Numbered from the stretch's first letter, positions 10,438-19,787 are shown. The stretch is 64,000 bases of DNA from Escherichia coli DSM 30083 = JCM 1649 = ATCC 11775 (GCF_003697165.2 NZ_CP033092.2:4278001-4342000); one strand, 5' to 3'. Program-made: numbers and translations. Notes: a model not told the origin generated them from the sequence alone.

Positions 10438-10457
10438 GCCGGATGAACCCATCCGGC
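10438..10457. repeat. REP-type hairpin downstream of mscM
   Basis: GCCGGATG and CATCCGGC form a perfect 8-bp stem around AACC. It sits between convergent genes mscM and yjeO, ending just before the yjeO stop codon; a common place for E. coli REP elements that stabilise 3' ends. Confidence 0.75.
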
Positions 10458-10772
10458 TTATAAGCAAAACTGATAGCGCAGAAAAAACTGCCACAGCCAA
10501 TAGCCGAAAATAGCCAGCGCGGTGGCGTACATAAACCAGCCGCGTTTTTTTCGCCACAAAGCGAACCAGAGAAAAGGGAAAAAGAGCGGTAACGTCATTA
10601 TCACACCGACATCACGGGTATCGTCATCTTCGAGATACATCAGCACATCGCAGACGTTATTAATCCCGCGTCCATCAATCATCCACTCTTTGTCCAGCGC
10701 GGAAGTGATGGTTATCCAGAGGAACGCCACAATAAACCAGATGCAGCACAAGATAAACATGCGCGCACTCAT
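10458..10772 (-). CDS. yjeO: Inner-membrane protein YjeO
   Basis: 104-residue protein of unknown function, matching the E. coli YjeO length. Three or four hydrophobic segments are visible: an N-terminal one beginning with LCCIWFIVAFLW, one at VIMTLPLFFPFLWFAL, and one at the C-terminus. The start overlaps the yjeN stop codon (ATGA), so the two genes are translationally coupled. Confidence 0.88.
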   Translation of the reverse strand: MSARMFILCCIWFIVAFLWITITSALDKEWMIDGRGINNVCDVLMYLEDDDTRDVGVIMTLPLFFPFLWFALWRKKRGWFMYATALAIFGYWLWQFFLRYQFCL

Positions 10773-11083
10773 GAGATAATCGGTCGCTTAATTTCGCTAT
10801 AGCGCATACGAAACAAATCGCCGTATCCCACTAATTCTCCGCGAAAAACCAGACATCTAATAAGATAAGCGCAATAGATATCCGGCAGGTTTCCCCACCG
10901 CGGACCATCGCGCTCTTTGAGGGTATTAATAGTGTTACCCACCACCATCGCTACTTTGCGGGTGTGGCGGGTATCGACAAAAGAGAGGACCGTTTGCTCT
11001 ATTTCCGCCACATCCCCGGCAGAAAATTGCAGCTCCCTGATTTCATCTTCGGTTATCACTGGATCCCGACTAGCGTCGTCCAT
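10769..11083 (-). CDS. yjeN: Conserved protein YjeN
   Basis: 104-residue soluble protein of unknown function. The open frame reaches 11104, but the start MDDASRDP at 11083 has AAGGAAG just upstream and gives the K-12 length. No recognised motif. Its stop overlaps the yjeO start. Confidence 0.85.
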   Translation of the reverse strand: MDDASRDPVITEDEIRELQFSAGDVAEIEQTVLSFVDTRHTRKVAMVVGNTINTLKERDGPRWGNLPDIYCAYLIRCLVFRGELVGYGDLFRMRYSEIKRPIIS

Positions 11084-11145
11084 AACGTCTTCCTTTCCAG
11101 ACAACTCATCGCCGGAGAGACGATGAGTTGCAGGATTTCATATGA

Positions 11146-12648
11146 TCAGTCGAGAGCTAACTCAGGTTTGTTCGCCATGCGACTGCAATAGTTCTGGTAA
11201 ATCGCCATCGCTAACAGCGAGAAGAAGACAGGGCCGCCAATCATCCACAATGTGCTGTCCCAGTCTCCAGCTTCAACCACAGGTTGAATGATGGTGAAGA
11301 CGTTCGCAAATGTCACCACCAGTACGACAACCACTGTTGCAATCATTGCCGACATATGCGTTTTGAAAATCACAAACGGTCTGTCGAGATCCTGACGTGC
11401 TTTAAAAAATGGGAAAGCCAGCGCGAGGAACAGGTAAGGAAGCGTCATAGACACGTTCGCCATCAGCGTCAGCTTGTTAAAGAACGCCGATGCGGTACCG
11501 CCACCAAACGAAACCAGCAGGATGAAGACAGTAACCAACCCACACTGCATCCACATGGCGATAGACGGCATCCCCATCGCATTCAGGCGCGTCATCGGTT
11601 CCGGCCACAATGCTTTCGGCGTCCCCTGGATGATGGCTTTCAGCGGTGAATAGCAAAGTGTAAAGAACGCACCGGTATAAGCGAGGAACATCGACAGTCC
11701 GGTAATACGCGCAAACCATACGCCCAGCGACAATGACGCTTCAGGTGACAAATGCAGTGCGTTACCCAGCGTCACCCCGAGGCTCTTCATCAGCACATAG
11801 GTAATATTGCCGAGGTTAACGGAACCATTACTTAATACCTGCTGCCAGTTTGTGCTGACGCCCCATAAAAATATTGCCAGCGAATAACCGATTGAAATAA
11901 CAATAGCGGCAAAAACAATACCTTTGGCAAAGTTCTTTTCTGGATTTTCCGTTTTATCAACTAGACCACCAACCGCTTCAATTCCGCCATAGGCAAAAAT
12001 GGCAAATACCACAAACGATAGCATTGCCAGACCGGACTGATAACCTGGGTTCGGTGATGCAAGGAAATTAATATCCTGCGCGAAATGCCCACCATTTAAT
12101 AACAAAATAGTAATGCTTACTAACAGCAATACTAAATTCAGACACATTACTGCAATACCGCCCACCGCAGTAATGCGGGCAATTTTATTAATCCCTTTTG
12201 AAGCAACGACGGTGACCAGAATCATCCATGCCACTGCCAGCAGACCAACCACCTGCGTAGGCTCCAGTCCGGCAATATGCCAGTGCTGGGTCATGTCGCT
12301 ACCGTAGAGGAATGTTGAGAACGGTACCCAAACTTTCGCGGAGGTACTCACCATCCAGATGATATAAGAGGAAAACCACATAAACGTACCAATGAAGGCA
12401 AAACGTGGTCCGACACTATTATTCATCCAGGAATAGATACCGCCTTCTTCTTTGCGATAAGCAGCTCCCATTTCAGCCATCATTAAGGCGAATGGAATAA
12501 AGAATAACAATGCAGAAAATATATAAAAGGGAATCGCACTATAACCCATTAAGTAATAAGCCGATGGGCTATTGGCAAATCCAAATACAGAAGTAAAGAT
12601 CATCAATATGAGTCCTATCAGACTCATCTTTTTTATCGAGTGAGGCAT
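11146..12648 (-). CDS. yjeM: APC-family amino acid transporter YjeM
   Basis: 500-residue inner-membrane protein with about 12 hydrophobic segments and the amino acid/polyamine/organocation (APC) layout. Substrate not known from sequence. Start MPHSIKKM at 12648 chosen over the longer frame because AAGGA lies upstream and the length equals YjeM. Stands alone between yjeN and epmA on the minus strand. Confidence 0.9.
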   Translation of the reverse strand: MPHSIKKMSLIGLILMIFTSVFGFANSPSAYYLMGYSAIPFYIFSALLFFIPFALMMAEMGAAYRKEEGGIYSWMNNSVGPRFAFIGTFMWFSSYIIWMVSTSAKVWVPFSTFLYGSDMTQHWHIAGLEPTQVVGLLAVAWMILVTVVASKGINKIARITAVGGIAVMCLNLVLLLVSITILLLNGGHFAQDINFLASPNPGYQSGLAMLSFVVFAIFAYGGIEAVGGLVDKTENPEKNFAKGIVFAAIVISIGYSLAIFLWGVSTNWQQVLSNGSVNLGNITYVLMKSLGVTLGNALHLSPEASLSLGVWFARITGLSMFLAYTGAFFTLCYSPLKAIIQGTPKALWPEPMTRLNAMGMPSIAMWMQCGLVTVFILLVSFGGGTASAFFNKLTLMANVSMTLPYLFLALAFPFFKARQDLDRPFVIFKTHMSAMIATVVVVLVVTFANVFTIIQPVVEAGDWDSTLWMIGGPVFFSLLAMAIYQNYCSRMANKPELALD

Positions 12649-12814
12649 GAAACCATCCTTCATTTCAGCGCGTGTATAAAACGCGCCCACTGAACTGCAC
12701 TGCCCAACATTGAGCGGGCAGCGTAAAAACCAATACAGAATTGATACCTGGATGATATCAAATATCCAGTCTTAAATTGTGGCCTTTAGCGGAAAAATGA
12801 AAACATATGCTACA

Positions 12815-12837
12815 GAATGGCGCTTATCACGCCATTC
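12815..12837 (-). terminator. Hairpin downstream of epmA
   Basis: GAATGGCG and CGCCATTC can form an 8-bp stem with a 7-base loop, 30 bp past the epmA stop. There is no good U-run after it on the minus strand, so it may be an RNA-stabilising hairpin and not a classical terminator. Confidence 0.5.
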
Positions 12838-12866
12838 TTCGCTGTTAATTCAGTAATTTTTCAGAA

Positions 12867-13844
12867 TTATGCCCGGTCAACGCTAAAGGCGATGACTTCA
12901 GCCAGTGTCTCCGCGCCCAGCGCCAACATCACCAGACGATCAACACCTAATGCCACGCCGGAGCAGTCAGGCATACCGACTTTCAAGGCTTCAATCAGAT
13001 TCTGGTCAATGGGGTGCTGCGGCAAACCGCGCGCCGCGCGCTTACGGTTATCTTGTTCAAAGCGTTGTTGCTGCTCACGGGCATCCGTCAATTCATGGAA
13101 ACCATTCGCCAGCTCAATACCTTTATAATAAACCTCAAAGCGTTCAGCGACCCGATGATCTTCGGTACTGATTTGCGCCAGTGATGCCTGGCTGGCTGGA
13201 AAGTGGTACACAAAGGTCGGTTTTTCTTTGCCAATATTTGGCTCTACGCCAAAGGTAAACAGCAATTGTAGAAGCGTGTCGCGGTCTTCTTCAGTATCGG
13301 CAACGTTGCTCAAATCCAGTTTCGCTGCCACTTCCCGCAGTTGCGTTTTGTCGGCAGATAGTGGGTCAATTTCCAGATAACGCAAGAAAGCTTGTTGATA
13401 AGAAAGGCTTTCTGCTGCCGGACAGTCCAGCACCTGTTGCAAGAGATCGTCCACCTCGTTCATCAACCGGTACATATCATAGTGCGGTCGATACCACTCA
13501 AGCATAGTGAACTCAGGGTTGTGATAACGCCCCATCTCTTCATTACGGAAGCTGCGGCACAGCTGGAATACCGGCCCACAACCGGCAACCAGCAGGCGCT
13601 TCATATGGTATTCCGGGCTGGTCATTAACCAGAGATTCATCCCCTGCGAATGCCCGGGGCCAACGAAACGTGTCTCAAACGGGACCAAATGAATATCGGT
13701 TACCGTCGCCTGGCTCATACAAGGCGTCTCCACCTCCAGCACTCCACGATCGGCAAAGAAACGACGGATCTCCGCCATAATCGCCGCGCGTTTTAATAAG
13801 TTAGGAATGGATGCGCTCGGCTGCCAGGATGCCGTTTCGCTCAT
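12867..13844 (-). CDS. epmA: EF-P lysyl-lysine ligase EpmA (PoxA/GenX)
   Basis: Class II LysRS paralogue that attaches (R)-beta-lysine to Lys34 of elongation factor P; it lacks the anticodon-binding domain. 325 residues from MSETASWQ. Class II motifs are visible: FRNEEMGRYHNPEFTMLEW (motif 2) and GVALGVDRLVMLA (motif 3). Its substrate maker epmB and target efp lie about 7 kb away in this window. Start at 13844 chosen over an upstream frame by family length. Confidence 0.95.
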   Translation of the reverse strand: MSETASWQPSASIPNLLKRAAIMAEIRRFFADRGVLEVETPCMSQATVTDIHLVPFETRFVGPGHSQGMNLWLMTSPEYHMKRLLVAGCGPVFQLCRSFRNEEMGRYHNPEFTMLEWYRPHYDMYRLMNEVDDLLQQVLDCPAAESLSYQQAFLRYLEIDPLSADKTQLREVAAKLDLSNVADTEEDRDTLLQLLFTFGVEPNIGKEKPTFVYHFPASQASLAQISTEDHRVAERFEVYYKGIELANGFHELTDAREQQQRFEQDNRKRAARGLPQHPIDQNLIEALKVGMPDCSGVALGVDRLVMLALGAETLAEVIAFSVDRA

Positions 13845-14022
13845 AGTTAAATCTCCAGTTTTTGACAAGGGCACGAAGTCTACTCGCAACGCGACGGCGA
13901 GACAAATTTTACGCAGGAATAAAACAACGGTGGGCAGTGACTAAAAAAAGCACGATCTGATGGTTTAGTAATTAAATTAATCATCTTCAGTGATAATTTA
14001 GCCCTCTTGCGCACTAAAAAAA

Positions 14023-14063
14023 TCGATCTCGTCAAATTTCAGACCTATCCATCAGACTATACT
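14023..14063 (+). promoter_or_regulatory. frdABCD promoter with FNR site
   Basis: The 324-bp gap between epmA and frdA holds the fumarate reductase promoter. TCGAT-CTCG-TCAAA at 14023-14036 is an imperfect FNR dyad (consensus TTGAT N4 ATCAA) centred roughly 40 bp before the likely start. The -10 is TATACT at 14058-14063. This fits a class II FNR-activated anaerobic promoter, as known for frdA. NarL sites are expected but I did not assign them. Divergent epmA must start from the same gap. Confidence 0.8.
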
Positions 14064-14168
14064 GTTTTACCTATAAAGGAGCAGTGGAATAGCGTTCGCA
14101 GACCGTAACTTTCAGGCACTTACCCTGAAGTACGGGGCTGTGGGATAAAAACAATCTGGAGGAATGTC

Positions 14169-15977
14169 GTGCAAACCTTTCAAGCCGATCTTGCCATTGT
14201 AGGCGCCGGTGGCGCGGGATTACGTGCTGCAATTGCTGCCGCGCAGGCAAATCCAAATGCAAAAATCGCACTAATCTCAAAAGTATACCCGATGCGTAGC
14301 CATACCGTTGCTGCAGAAGGGGGCTCCGCCGCTGTCGCGCAGGATCATGACAGCTTCGAATATCACTTTCACGATACAGTAGCGGGTGGCGACTGGTTGT
14401 GTGAGCAGGATGTCGTGGATTATTTCGTCCACCACTGCCCAACCGAAATGACCCAACTGGAACTGTGGGGGTGCCCATGGAGCCGTCGTCCGGATGGTAG
14501 CGTCAACGTACGTCGCTTCGGCGGCATGAAAATCGAGCGTACCTGGTTCGCCGCCGATAAGACCGGCTTCCATATGCTGCACACGCTGTTCCAGACCTCT
14601 CTGCAATTCCCGCAGATCCAGCGTTTTGACGAACATTTCGTGCTGGATATTCTGGTTGATGATGGTCATGTTCGCGGCCTGGTAGCAATGAACATGATGG
14701 AAGGCACGCTGGTGCAGATCCGTGCTAACGCGGTCGTTATGGCTACCGGCGGTGCGGGTCGCGTTTATCGTTACAACACCAACGGCGGCATCGTTACCGG
14801 TGACGGTATGGGTATGGCGCTAAGCCACGGCGTTCCGCTGCGTGACATGGAATTCGTTCAGTATCACCCAACCGGTCTACCAGGTTCCGGTATCCTGATG
14901 ACCGAAGGCTGCCGCGGTGAAGGTGGTATTCTGGTCAACAAAAATGGCTACCGTTATCTGCAAGATTACGGCATGGGCCCGGAAACTCCGCTGGGCGAGC
15001 CGAAAAACAAATATATGGAACTGGGTCCACGCGACAAAGTTTCTCAGGCCTTCTGGCACGAATGGCGTAAAGGCAACACCATCTCCACGCCACGTGGCGA
15101 TGTGGTTTACCTCGACCTGCGTCACCTCGGCGAGAAAAAACTGCATGAACGTCTGCCGTTCATCTGCGAACTGGCGAAAGCGTACGTTGGCGTCGATCCG
15201 GTTAAAGAACCGATTCCGGTACGTCCGACCGCACACTACACCATGGGCGGTATCGAAACCGATCAGAACTGTGAAACCCGCATTAAAGGTCTGTTCGCCG
15301 TGGGTGAATGTTCCTCTGTTGGTCTGCACGGTGCGAACCGTCTGGGCTCCAACTCGCTGGCGGAACTGGTGGTCTTCGGTCGTCTGGCCGGTGAACAAGC
15401 GACAGAGCGTGCAGCAACTGCCGGTAATGGCAACGAAGCGGCAATTGAAGCGCAGGCAGCTGGCGTTGAACAACGTCTGAAAGATCTGGTTAACCAGGAT
15501 GGCGGCGAAAACTGGGCTAAGATCCGCGACGAAATGGGCATGGCCATGGAAGAAGGCTGCGGTATCTACCGTACGCCGGAACTGATGCAGAAAACCATCG
15601 ACAAGCTGGCAGAGCTGCAGGAACGCTTCAAGCGCGTGCGCATCACCGACACTTCCAGCGTGTTCAACACCGACCTGCTCTACACCATTGAGCTGGGCCA
15701 CGGTCTGAACGTTGCTGAATGTATGGCGCACTCCGCAATGGCACGTAAAGAGTCCCGCGGCGCGCACCAGCGTCTGGACGAAGGTTGCACCGAGCGTGAC
15801 GACGTCAACTTCCTCAAACACACCCTCGCCTTCCGCGATGCTGATGGCACGACTCGCCTGGAGTACAGCGACGTGAAGATTACTACGCTGCCGCCAGCTA
15901 AACGTGTTTACGGTGGCGAAGCGGATGCAGCCGATAAGGCGGAAGCAGCCAATAAGAAGGAGAAGGCGAATGGCTGA
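14169..15977 (+). CDS. frdA: Fumarate reductase flavoprotein subunit
   Basis: Catalytic subunit of the anaerobic quinol:fumarate reductase; reduces fumarate to succinate on the cytoplasmic face. 602 residues, GTG start at 14169 with GGAGG upstream. N-terminal FAD dinucleotide motif VGAGGAGLRA; His45 in RSHTVAAEGG is the covalent FAD attachment site. Overlaps frdB by 8 bp. First gene of frdABCD; works with aspA and dcuA, also in this window, in aspartate-to-fumarate respiration. Confidence 0.97.
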   Translation: MQTFQADLAIVGAGGAGLRAAIAAAQANPNAKIALISKVYPMRSHTVAAEGGSAAVAQDHDSFEYHFHDTVAGGDWLCEQDVVDYFVHHCPTEMTQLELWGCPWSRRPDGSVNVRRFGGMKIERTWFAADKTGFHMLHTLFQTSLQFPQIQRFDEHFVLDILVDDGHVRGLVAMNMMEGTLVQIRANAVVMATGGAGRVYRYNTNGGIVTGDGMGMALSHGVPLRDMEFVQYHPTGLPGSGILMTEGCRGEGGILVNKNGYRYLQDYGMGPETPLGEPKNKYMELGPRDKVSQAFWHEWRKGNTISTPRGDVVYLDLRHLGEKKLHERLPFICELAKAYVGVDPVKEPIPVRPTAHYTMGGIETDQNCETRIKGLFAVGECSSVGLHGANRLGSNSLAELVVFGRLAGEQATERAATAGNGNEAAIEAQAAGVEQRLKDLVNQDGGENWAKIRDEMGMAMEEGCGIYRTPELMQKTIDKLAELQERFKRVRITDTSSVFNTDLLYTIELGHGLNVAECMAHSAMARKESRGAHQRLDEGCTERDDVNFLKHTLAFRDADGTTRLEYSDVKITTLPPAKRVYGGEADAADKAEAANKKEKANG

Positions 15978-16704
15978 GATGAAAAACCTGAAAATTGAGG
16001 TGGTGCGCTATAACCCGGAAGTCGATACCGCACCGCATAGCGCATTCTATGAAGTGCCTTATGACGCAACTACCTCATTACTGGATGCGCTGGGCTACAT
16101 CAAAGACAACCTGGCACCGGACCTGAGCTACCGCTGGTCCTGCCGTATGGCGATTTGTGGCTCCTGCGGCATGATGGTTAACAACGTGCCAAAACTGGCA
16201 TGTAAAACCTTCCTGCGTGATTACACCGACGGTATGAAGGTTGAAGCGTTAGCTAACTTCCCGATTGAACGCGATCTGGTGGTCGATATGACCCACTTCA
16301 TCGAAAGTCTGGAAGCGATCAAACCGTACATCATCGGCAACGCCCGCACCGCGGATCAGGGTACTAACATCCAGACCCCGGCGCAGATGGCGAAGTATCA
16401 CCAGTTCTCCGGTTGCATCAACTGTGGTCTGTGCTACGCCGCGTGCCCGCAGTTTGGCCTGAACCCAGAGTTCATCGGTCCGGCTGCCATTACGCTGGCG
16501 CATCGTTATAACGAAGATAGCCGCGACCACGGTAAGAAGGAGCGTATGGCGCAGTTGAACAGCCAGAACGGCGTATGGAGCTGTACTTTCGTGGGCTACT
16601 GCTCCGAAGTCTGCCCGAAACACGTCGATCCGGCTGCGGCCATTCAGCAGGGCAAAGTAGAAAGTTCGAAAGACTTTCTTATCGCGACCCTGAAACCACG
16701 CTAA
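15970..16704 (+). CDS. frdB: Fumarate reductase iron-sulfur subunit
   Basis: 244-residue electron-transfer subunit linking the quinol site in FrdCD to FrdA. N-terminal 2Fe-2S ligands in [11 protein letters not shown] plus a downstream Cys; C-terminal ferredoxin-like domain with [12 protein letters not shown] and CSEVCPKH for the 4Fe-4S and 3Fe-4S clusters. Starts within the last codons of frdA, which indicates coupling. Confidence 0.97.
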
Positions 16705-16714
16705 GGAGTGCAAC

Positions 16715-17110
16715 ATGACGACTAAACGTAAACCGTATGTACGGCCAATGACGTCCACCTGGTGGAAAAAATTGCCGTTTTATCGCTTTTACATGCTGCG
16801 CGAAGGCACGGCGGTTCCGGCTGTGTGGTTCAGCATTGAACTGATTTTCGGGCTGTTTGCCCTGAAAAATGGCCCGGAAGCCTGGGCGGGATTCGTCGAC
16901 TTTTTACAAAACCCGGTTATCGTGATCATTAACCTGATCACTCTGGCGGCAGCCCTGCTGCACACCAAAACCTGGTTTGAGCTGGCACCAAAAGCAGCCA
17001 ATATCATTGTAAAAGACGAAAAAATGGGACCAGAGCCAATTATCAAAAGTCTCTGGGCGGTAACTGTGGTTGCCACCATCGTAATCCTGTTTGTTGCCCT
17101 GTACTGGTAA
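16715..17110 (+). CDS. frdC: Fumarate reductase membrane anchor FrdC
   Basis: 131-residue inner-membrane anchor with three hydrophobic helices that, with FrdD, binds menaquinol and holds the FrdAB dimer. Strong GGAG precedes the start. Ten bp after frdB and ten before frdD. Confidence 0.97.
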
Positions 17111-17120
17111 GGAGCCTGAG

Positions 17121-17480
17121 ATGATTAATCCAAATCCAAAGCGTTCTGACGAACCGGTATTCTGGGGCCTCTTCGGGGCCGGTGGTATGTGGAGCGCCAT
17201 CATTGCGCCGGTGATGATCCTGCTGGTTGGTATTCTGCTGCCGCTAGGGCTGTTTCCGGGTGATGCACTGAGCTACGAGCGCGTTCTGGCGTTCGCGCAG
17301 AGCTTCATTGGTCGCGTATTCCTGTTCCTGATGATCGTTCTGCCGCTGTGGTGTGGTTTACACCGTATGCACCACGCGATGCACGATCTGAAAATCCACG
17401 TACCTGCGGGTAAATGGGTTTTCTACGGTCTGGCTGCTATCCTGACAGTTGTCACACTGATTGGTGTCGTTACAATCTAA
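17121..17480 (+). CDS. frdD: Fumarate reductase membrane anchor FrdD
   Basis: 119-residue second membrane anchor, three transmembrane helices. The final codons contain the ampC promoter (17449-17476), so the two transcription units overlap. A larger frame through this region (from 17414) is only the ampC frame extended upstream. Confidence 0.97.
17449..17476 (+). promoter_or_regulatory. ampC promoter inside frdD
   Basis: -35 TTGTCA (17449-17454), 16-bp spacer, -10 TACAAT (17471-17476). This is the weak wild-type arrangement: the -35 is not the consensus TTGACA and the spacer is one base short, both of which keep AmpC low. No hyperproducer change is seen in these boxes. Confidence 0.9.
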
Positions 17481-17500
17481 CGCATCGCCAATGTAAATCT

Positions 17501-17524
17501 GGCCCGCCTATGGCGGGCCGTTTT
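17501..17524 (+). terminator. frd terminator / ampC attenuator
   Basis: GGCCCGCC and GGCGGGCC form a perfect 8-bp GC stem with a 3-base loop followed by GTTTT. Known in E. coli to end frdABCD transcripts and to attenuate ampC by growth rate. The stem is intact. Confidence 0.93.
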
Positions 17525-17542
17525 GTATGGAAACCAGACCCT

Positions 17543-18676
17543 ATGTTCAAAACGACGCTCTGCACCTTATTAATTACCGCCTCTTGCTCCACATTTGCCG
17601 CACCTCAACAAATCAACGATATTGTGCATCGCACAATTACCCCGCTTATAGAGCAACAAAAGATCCCCGGTATGGCGGTAGCGGTAATTTATCAGGGTAA
17701 ACCTTATTACTTTACCTGGGGCTATGCGGACATCGCCAAAAAGCAGCCCGTCACACAGCAAACGTTGTTTGAGTTAGGTTCGGTCAGCAAAACATTTACG
17801 GGCGTGCTTGGTGGCGACGCTATTGCTCGAGGGGAAATCAAGTTAAGCGATCCCACAACAAAATACTGGCCTGAACTTACCGCTAAACAGTGGAATGGGA
17901 TCACACTATTACATCTCGCAACCTACACCGCTGGCGGCCTGCCATTGCAGGTGCCGGATGAGGTGAAATCCTCAAGCGACTTGCTGCGCTTCTATCAAAA
18001 CTGGCAGCCTGCATGGGCTCCAGGAACACAACGTCTGTATGCCAACTCCAGTATCGGTTTGTTCGGCGCACTGGCTGTGAAGCCGTCTGGTTTGAGTTTT
18101 GAGCAGGCGATGAAAACTCGTGTCTTCCAGCCACTCAAACTCAATCATACGTGGATTAATGTACCGTCCGCAGAAGAAAAGAACTACGCCTGGGGATATC
18201 GCGAAGGTAAGGCAGTACATGTTTCGCCAGGGGCGTTAGATGCTGAAGCTTATGGTGTGAAGTCGACCATTGAAGATATGGCCCGCTGGGTGCAAAGCAA
18301 TTTAAAACCCTTTGATATCAATGAGAAAATACTTCAACAAGGGATACAGCTGGCACAATCTCGCTACTGGCAAACCGGCGATATGTATCAGGGTCTGGGC
18401 TGGGAAATGCTGGACTGGCCGGTAAATCCTGACATCATCATTAACGGCAGTGACAATAAAATTGCACTGGCAGCACGCCCCGTAAAACCGATTACGCCCC
18501 CAACTCCTGCAGTACGCGCATCATGGGTACATAAAACGGGGGCGACCGGCGGATTTGGTAGCTATGTCGCGTTTATTCCAGAAAAAGAGCTGGGTATCGT
18601 GATGCTGGCTAACAAAAACTATCCCAATCCAGCGAGAGTTACCGCCGCCTGGCAGATTCTCAACACTCTACAGTAA
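17543..18676 (+). CDS. ampC: Class C beta-lactamase AmpC (chromosomal)
   Basis: Periplasmic serine cephalosporinase, 377 residues with signal peptide (cleaved after the STFA box). Motifs: SVSK with the nucleophile serine, YAN, and KTG near the C-terminus (HKTGATGG). No ampR gene is next to it, as usual for E. coli, so expression is constitutive and low. Start ATG at 17543 lies 19 bp past the attenuator; the longer frame from 17414 overlaps frdD and is not used. Confidence 0.97.
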   Translation: MFKTTLCTLLITASCSTFAAPQQINDIVHRTITPLIEQQKIPGMAVAVIYQGKPYYFTWGYADIAKKQPVTQQTLFELGSVSKTFTGVLGGDAIARGEIKLSDPTTKYWPELTAKQWNGITLLHLATYTAGGLPLQVPDEVKSSSDLLRFYQNWQPAWAPGTQRLYANSSIGLFGALAVKPSGLSFEQAMKTRVFQPLKLNHTWINVPSAEEKNYAWGYREGKAVHVSPGALDAEAYGVKSTIEDMARWVQSNLKPFDINEKILQQGIQLAQSRYWQTGDMYQGLGWEMLDWPVNPDIIINGSDNKIALAARPVKPITPPTPAVRASWVHKTGATGGFGSYVAFIPEKELGIVMLANKNYPNPARVTAAWQILNTLQ

Positions 18677-18686
18677 AATTTCATCG

Positions 18687-18709
18687 GGTCCGAATTTTCG
18701 GACCTTTTC
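18687..18709 (+). terminator. ampC terminator
   Basis: GGTCCGA-ATTT-TCGGACC perfect 7-bp stem followed by TTTT, 10 bp after the ampC stop. Confidence 0.85.
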
Positions 18710-18730
18710 TCCGCTTTTCCTTGCTGTCAT

Positions 18731-18737
18731 CTACACT
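18731..18737 (+). promoter_or_regulatory. blc promoter -10 (SigmaS type)
   Basis: CTACACT followed by TAG matches the extended -10 of SigmaS promoters; blc is known to be stationary-phase induced. No good -35, as expected for this class. Confidence 0.65.
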
Positions 18738-18764
18738 TAGAAAAAAACCAGTAAGGAAACATTT

Positions 18765-19298
18765 ATGCGCCTGCTCCCTCTCGTTGCCGCAGCGACAGCT
18801 GCATTTCTGGTCGTTGCCTGCAGTTCCCCTACGCCGCCGCGTGGCGTGACCGTAGTGAATAATTTCGACGCTAAACGTTATCTCGGTACCTGGTATGAGA
18901 TTGCCCGTTTTGATCACCGCTTTGAACGTGGACTGGAAAAAGTCACCGCAACATACAGCCTGCGTGATGACGGCGGCCTGAATGTCATTAATAAAGGCTA
19001 TAACCCTGACAGAGAAATGTGGCAGCAGAGTGAAGGGAAAGCGTACTTTACCGGAGCACCAACTCGCGCTGCGCTGAAAGTGTCATTCTTTGGTCCTTTC
19101 TATGGCGGTTATAACGTTATTGCACTCGATCGGGAATACCGCCATGCGCTGGTTTGCGGCCCGGACCGCGACTACCTGTGGATACTCTCCCGCACGCCAA
19201 CCATTTCTGACGAAGTGAAACAGGAGATGCTGGCAGTCGCGACCCGGGAAGGGTTTGATGTCAGTAAGTTTATTTGGGTACAGCAGCCCGGTAGTTAA
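18765..19298 (+). CDS. blc: Outer-membrane lipocalin Blc
   Basis: Bacterial lipocalin anchored as a lipoprotein on the outer membrane; binds lysophospholipids and helps in membrane maintenance under stress. 177 residues. Lipobox at Cys19 (LVVAC), followed by the lipocalin signature GTWYEIARFDHRFE. The stop overlaps the end of convergent gdx by 4 bp. Confidence 0.96.
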   Translation: MRLLPLVAAATAAFLVVACSSPTPPRGVTVVNNFDAKRYLGTWYEIARFDHRFERGLEKVTATYSLRDDGGLNVINKGYNPDREMWQQSEGKAYFTGAPTRAALKVSFFGPFYGGYNVIALDREYRHALVCGPDRDYLWILSRTPTISDEVKQEMLAVATREGFDVSKFIWVQQPGS

Positions 19299-19612
19299 TG
19301 AGTGCTGAGTTTCAGACCAATAATCCCCAATACGATTAACGCCAGACTCGCCAGGCGCATCGGGTTAGCGGACTCACCGAGCAGCACAATGCCGGTGATG
19401 GCCGCGCCGACTGCGCCAATACCCGTCCACACGGCATAAGCCGTCCCTACTGGTAACGATTTCATCGCCCAGGCAAGTAGCGCCAGACTGACAATCATCG
19501 CCGTCACGGTAATAACACTTGGCGTCAAACGACTAAAGCCGTGAGTATATTTCAGGCCAACGGCCCATACCACTTCCAGCAGACCAGCAATAACTAAGAT
19601 AATCCAGGACAT
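19295..19612 (-). CDS. gdx: Guanidinium exporter Gdx (SugE)
   Basis: 105-residue small multidrug resistance (SMR) family protein with four membrane helices that exports guanidinium in exchange for protons. Glu13 in the first helix (LLEVVW) is the conserved coupling residue. Start MSWIILVI at 19612; the upstream extension of the frame runs through the riboswitch and is untranslated. Function is supported by the guanidine riboswitch directly upstream. Confidence 0.96.
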   Translation of the reverse strand: MSWIILVIAGLLEVVWAVGLKYTHGFSRLTPSVITVTAMIVSLALLAWAMKSLPVGTAYAVWTGIGAVGAAITGIVLLGESANPMRLASLALIVLGIIGLKLSTH

Positions 19613-19630
19613 ATCAGGCTCCGGAAAATT

Positions 19631-19673
19631 GGGGCCGTCCCCGGTGAAAAGACGCGTTTGCAGGTCGTCCTGC
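19631..19673 (-). promoter_or_regulatory. Guanidine-II riboswitch (mini-ykkC)
   Basis: Two small hairpins on the minus strand, each capped with an ACGR tetraloop: GCAGG-ACGA-CCTGC (19660-19673) and GGGG-ACGG-CCCC (19631-19642), separated by 17 bases. This is the whole signature of the class. The second stem ends 18 bases before the gdx start, so guanidine binding likely opens the ribosome-binding site. Confidence 0.93.
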
Positions 19674-19744
19674 AAAGCTGATGGTTGAACGGATATTTTG
19701 CCAGGTGGCAGGGGAATTTCAACTATTACCTATGTAACTATCGC

Positions 19745-19782
19745 AGAAAAAACAAACGGCACGACACAGCTGTCGTACCGTT
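19745..19782 (-). terminator. ecnB terminator
   Basis: On the minus strand a 12-bp stem (AACGGTACGACA paired with TGTCGTGCCGTT, one G-U pair) is followed by TGTTTTTT just after the ecnB stop. Confidence 0.88.
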
Positions 19783-19787
19783 ATTGC

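Noticed and set aside
14877..15821. Long minus-strand open frame inside frdA
   Set aside because: Antisense shadow of a highly expressed, GC-biased gene; same holds for 23947-25233 over groL, 27850-29301 over aspA, 6159-7184 over psd and 29839-30624 over dcuA.
17449..17476. AmpC hyperproducer promoter
   Set aside because: -35 is TTGTCA and spacing 16 bp, the weak wild-type form.
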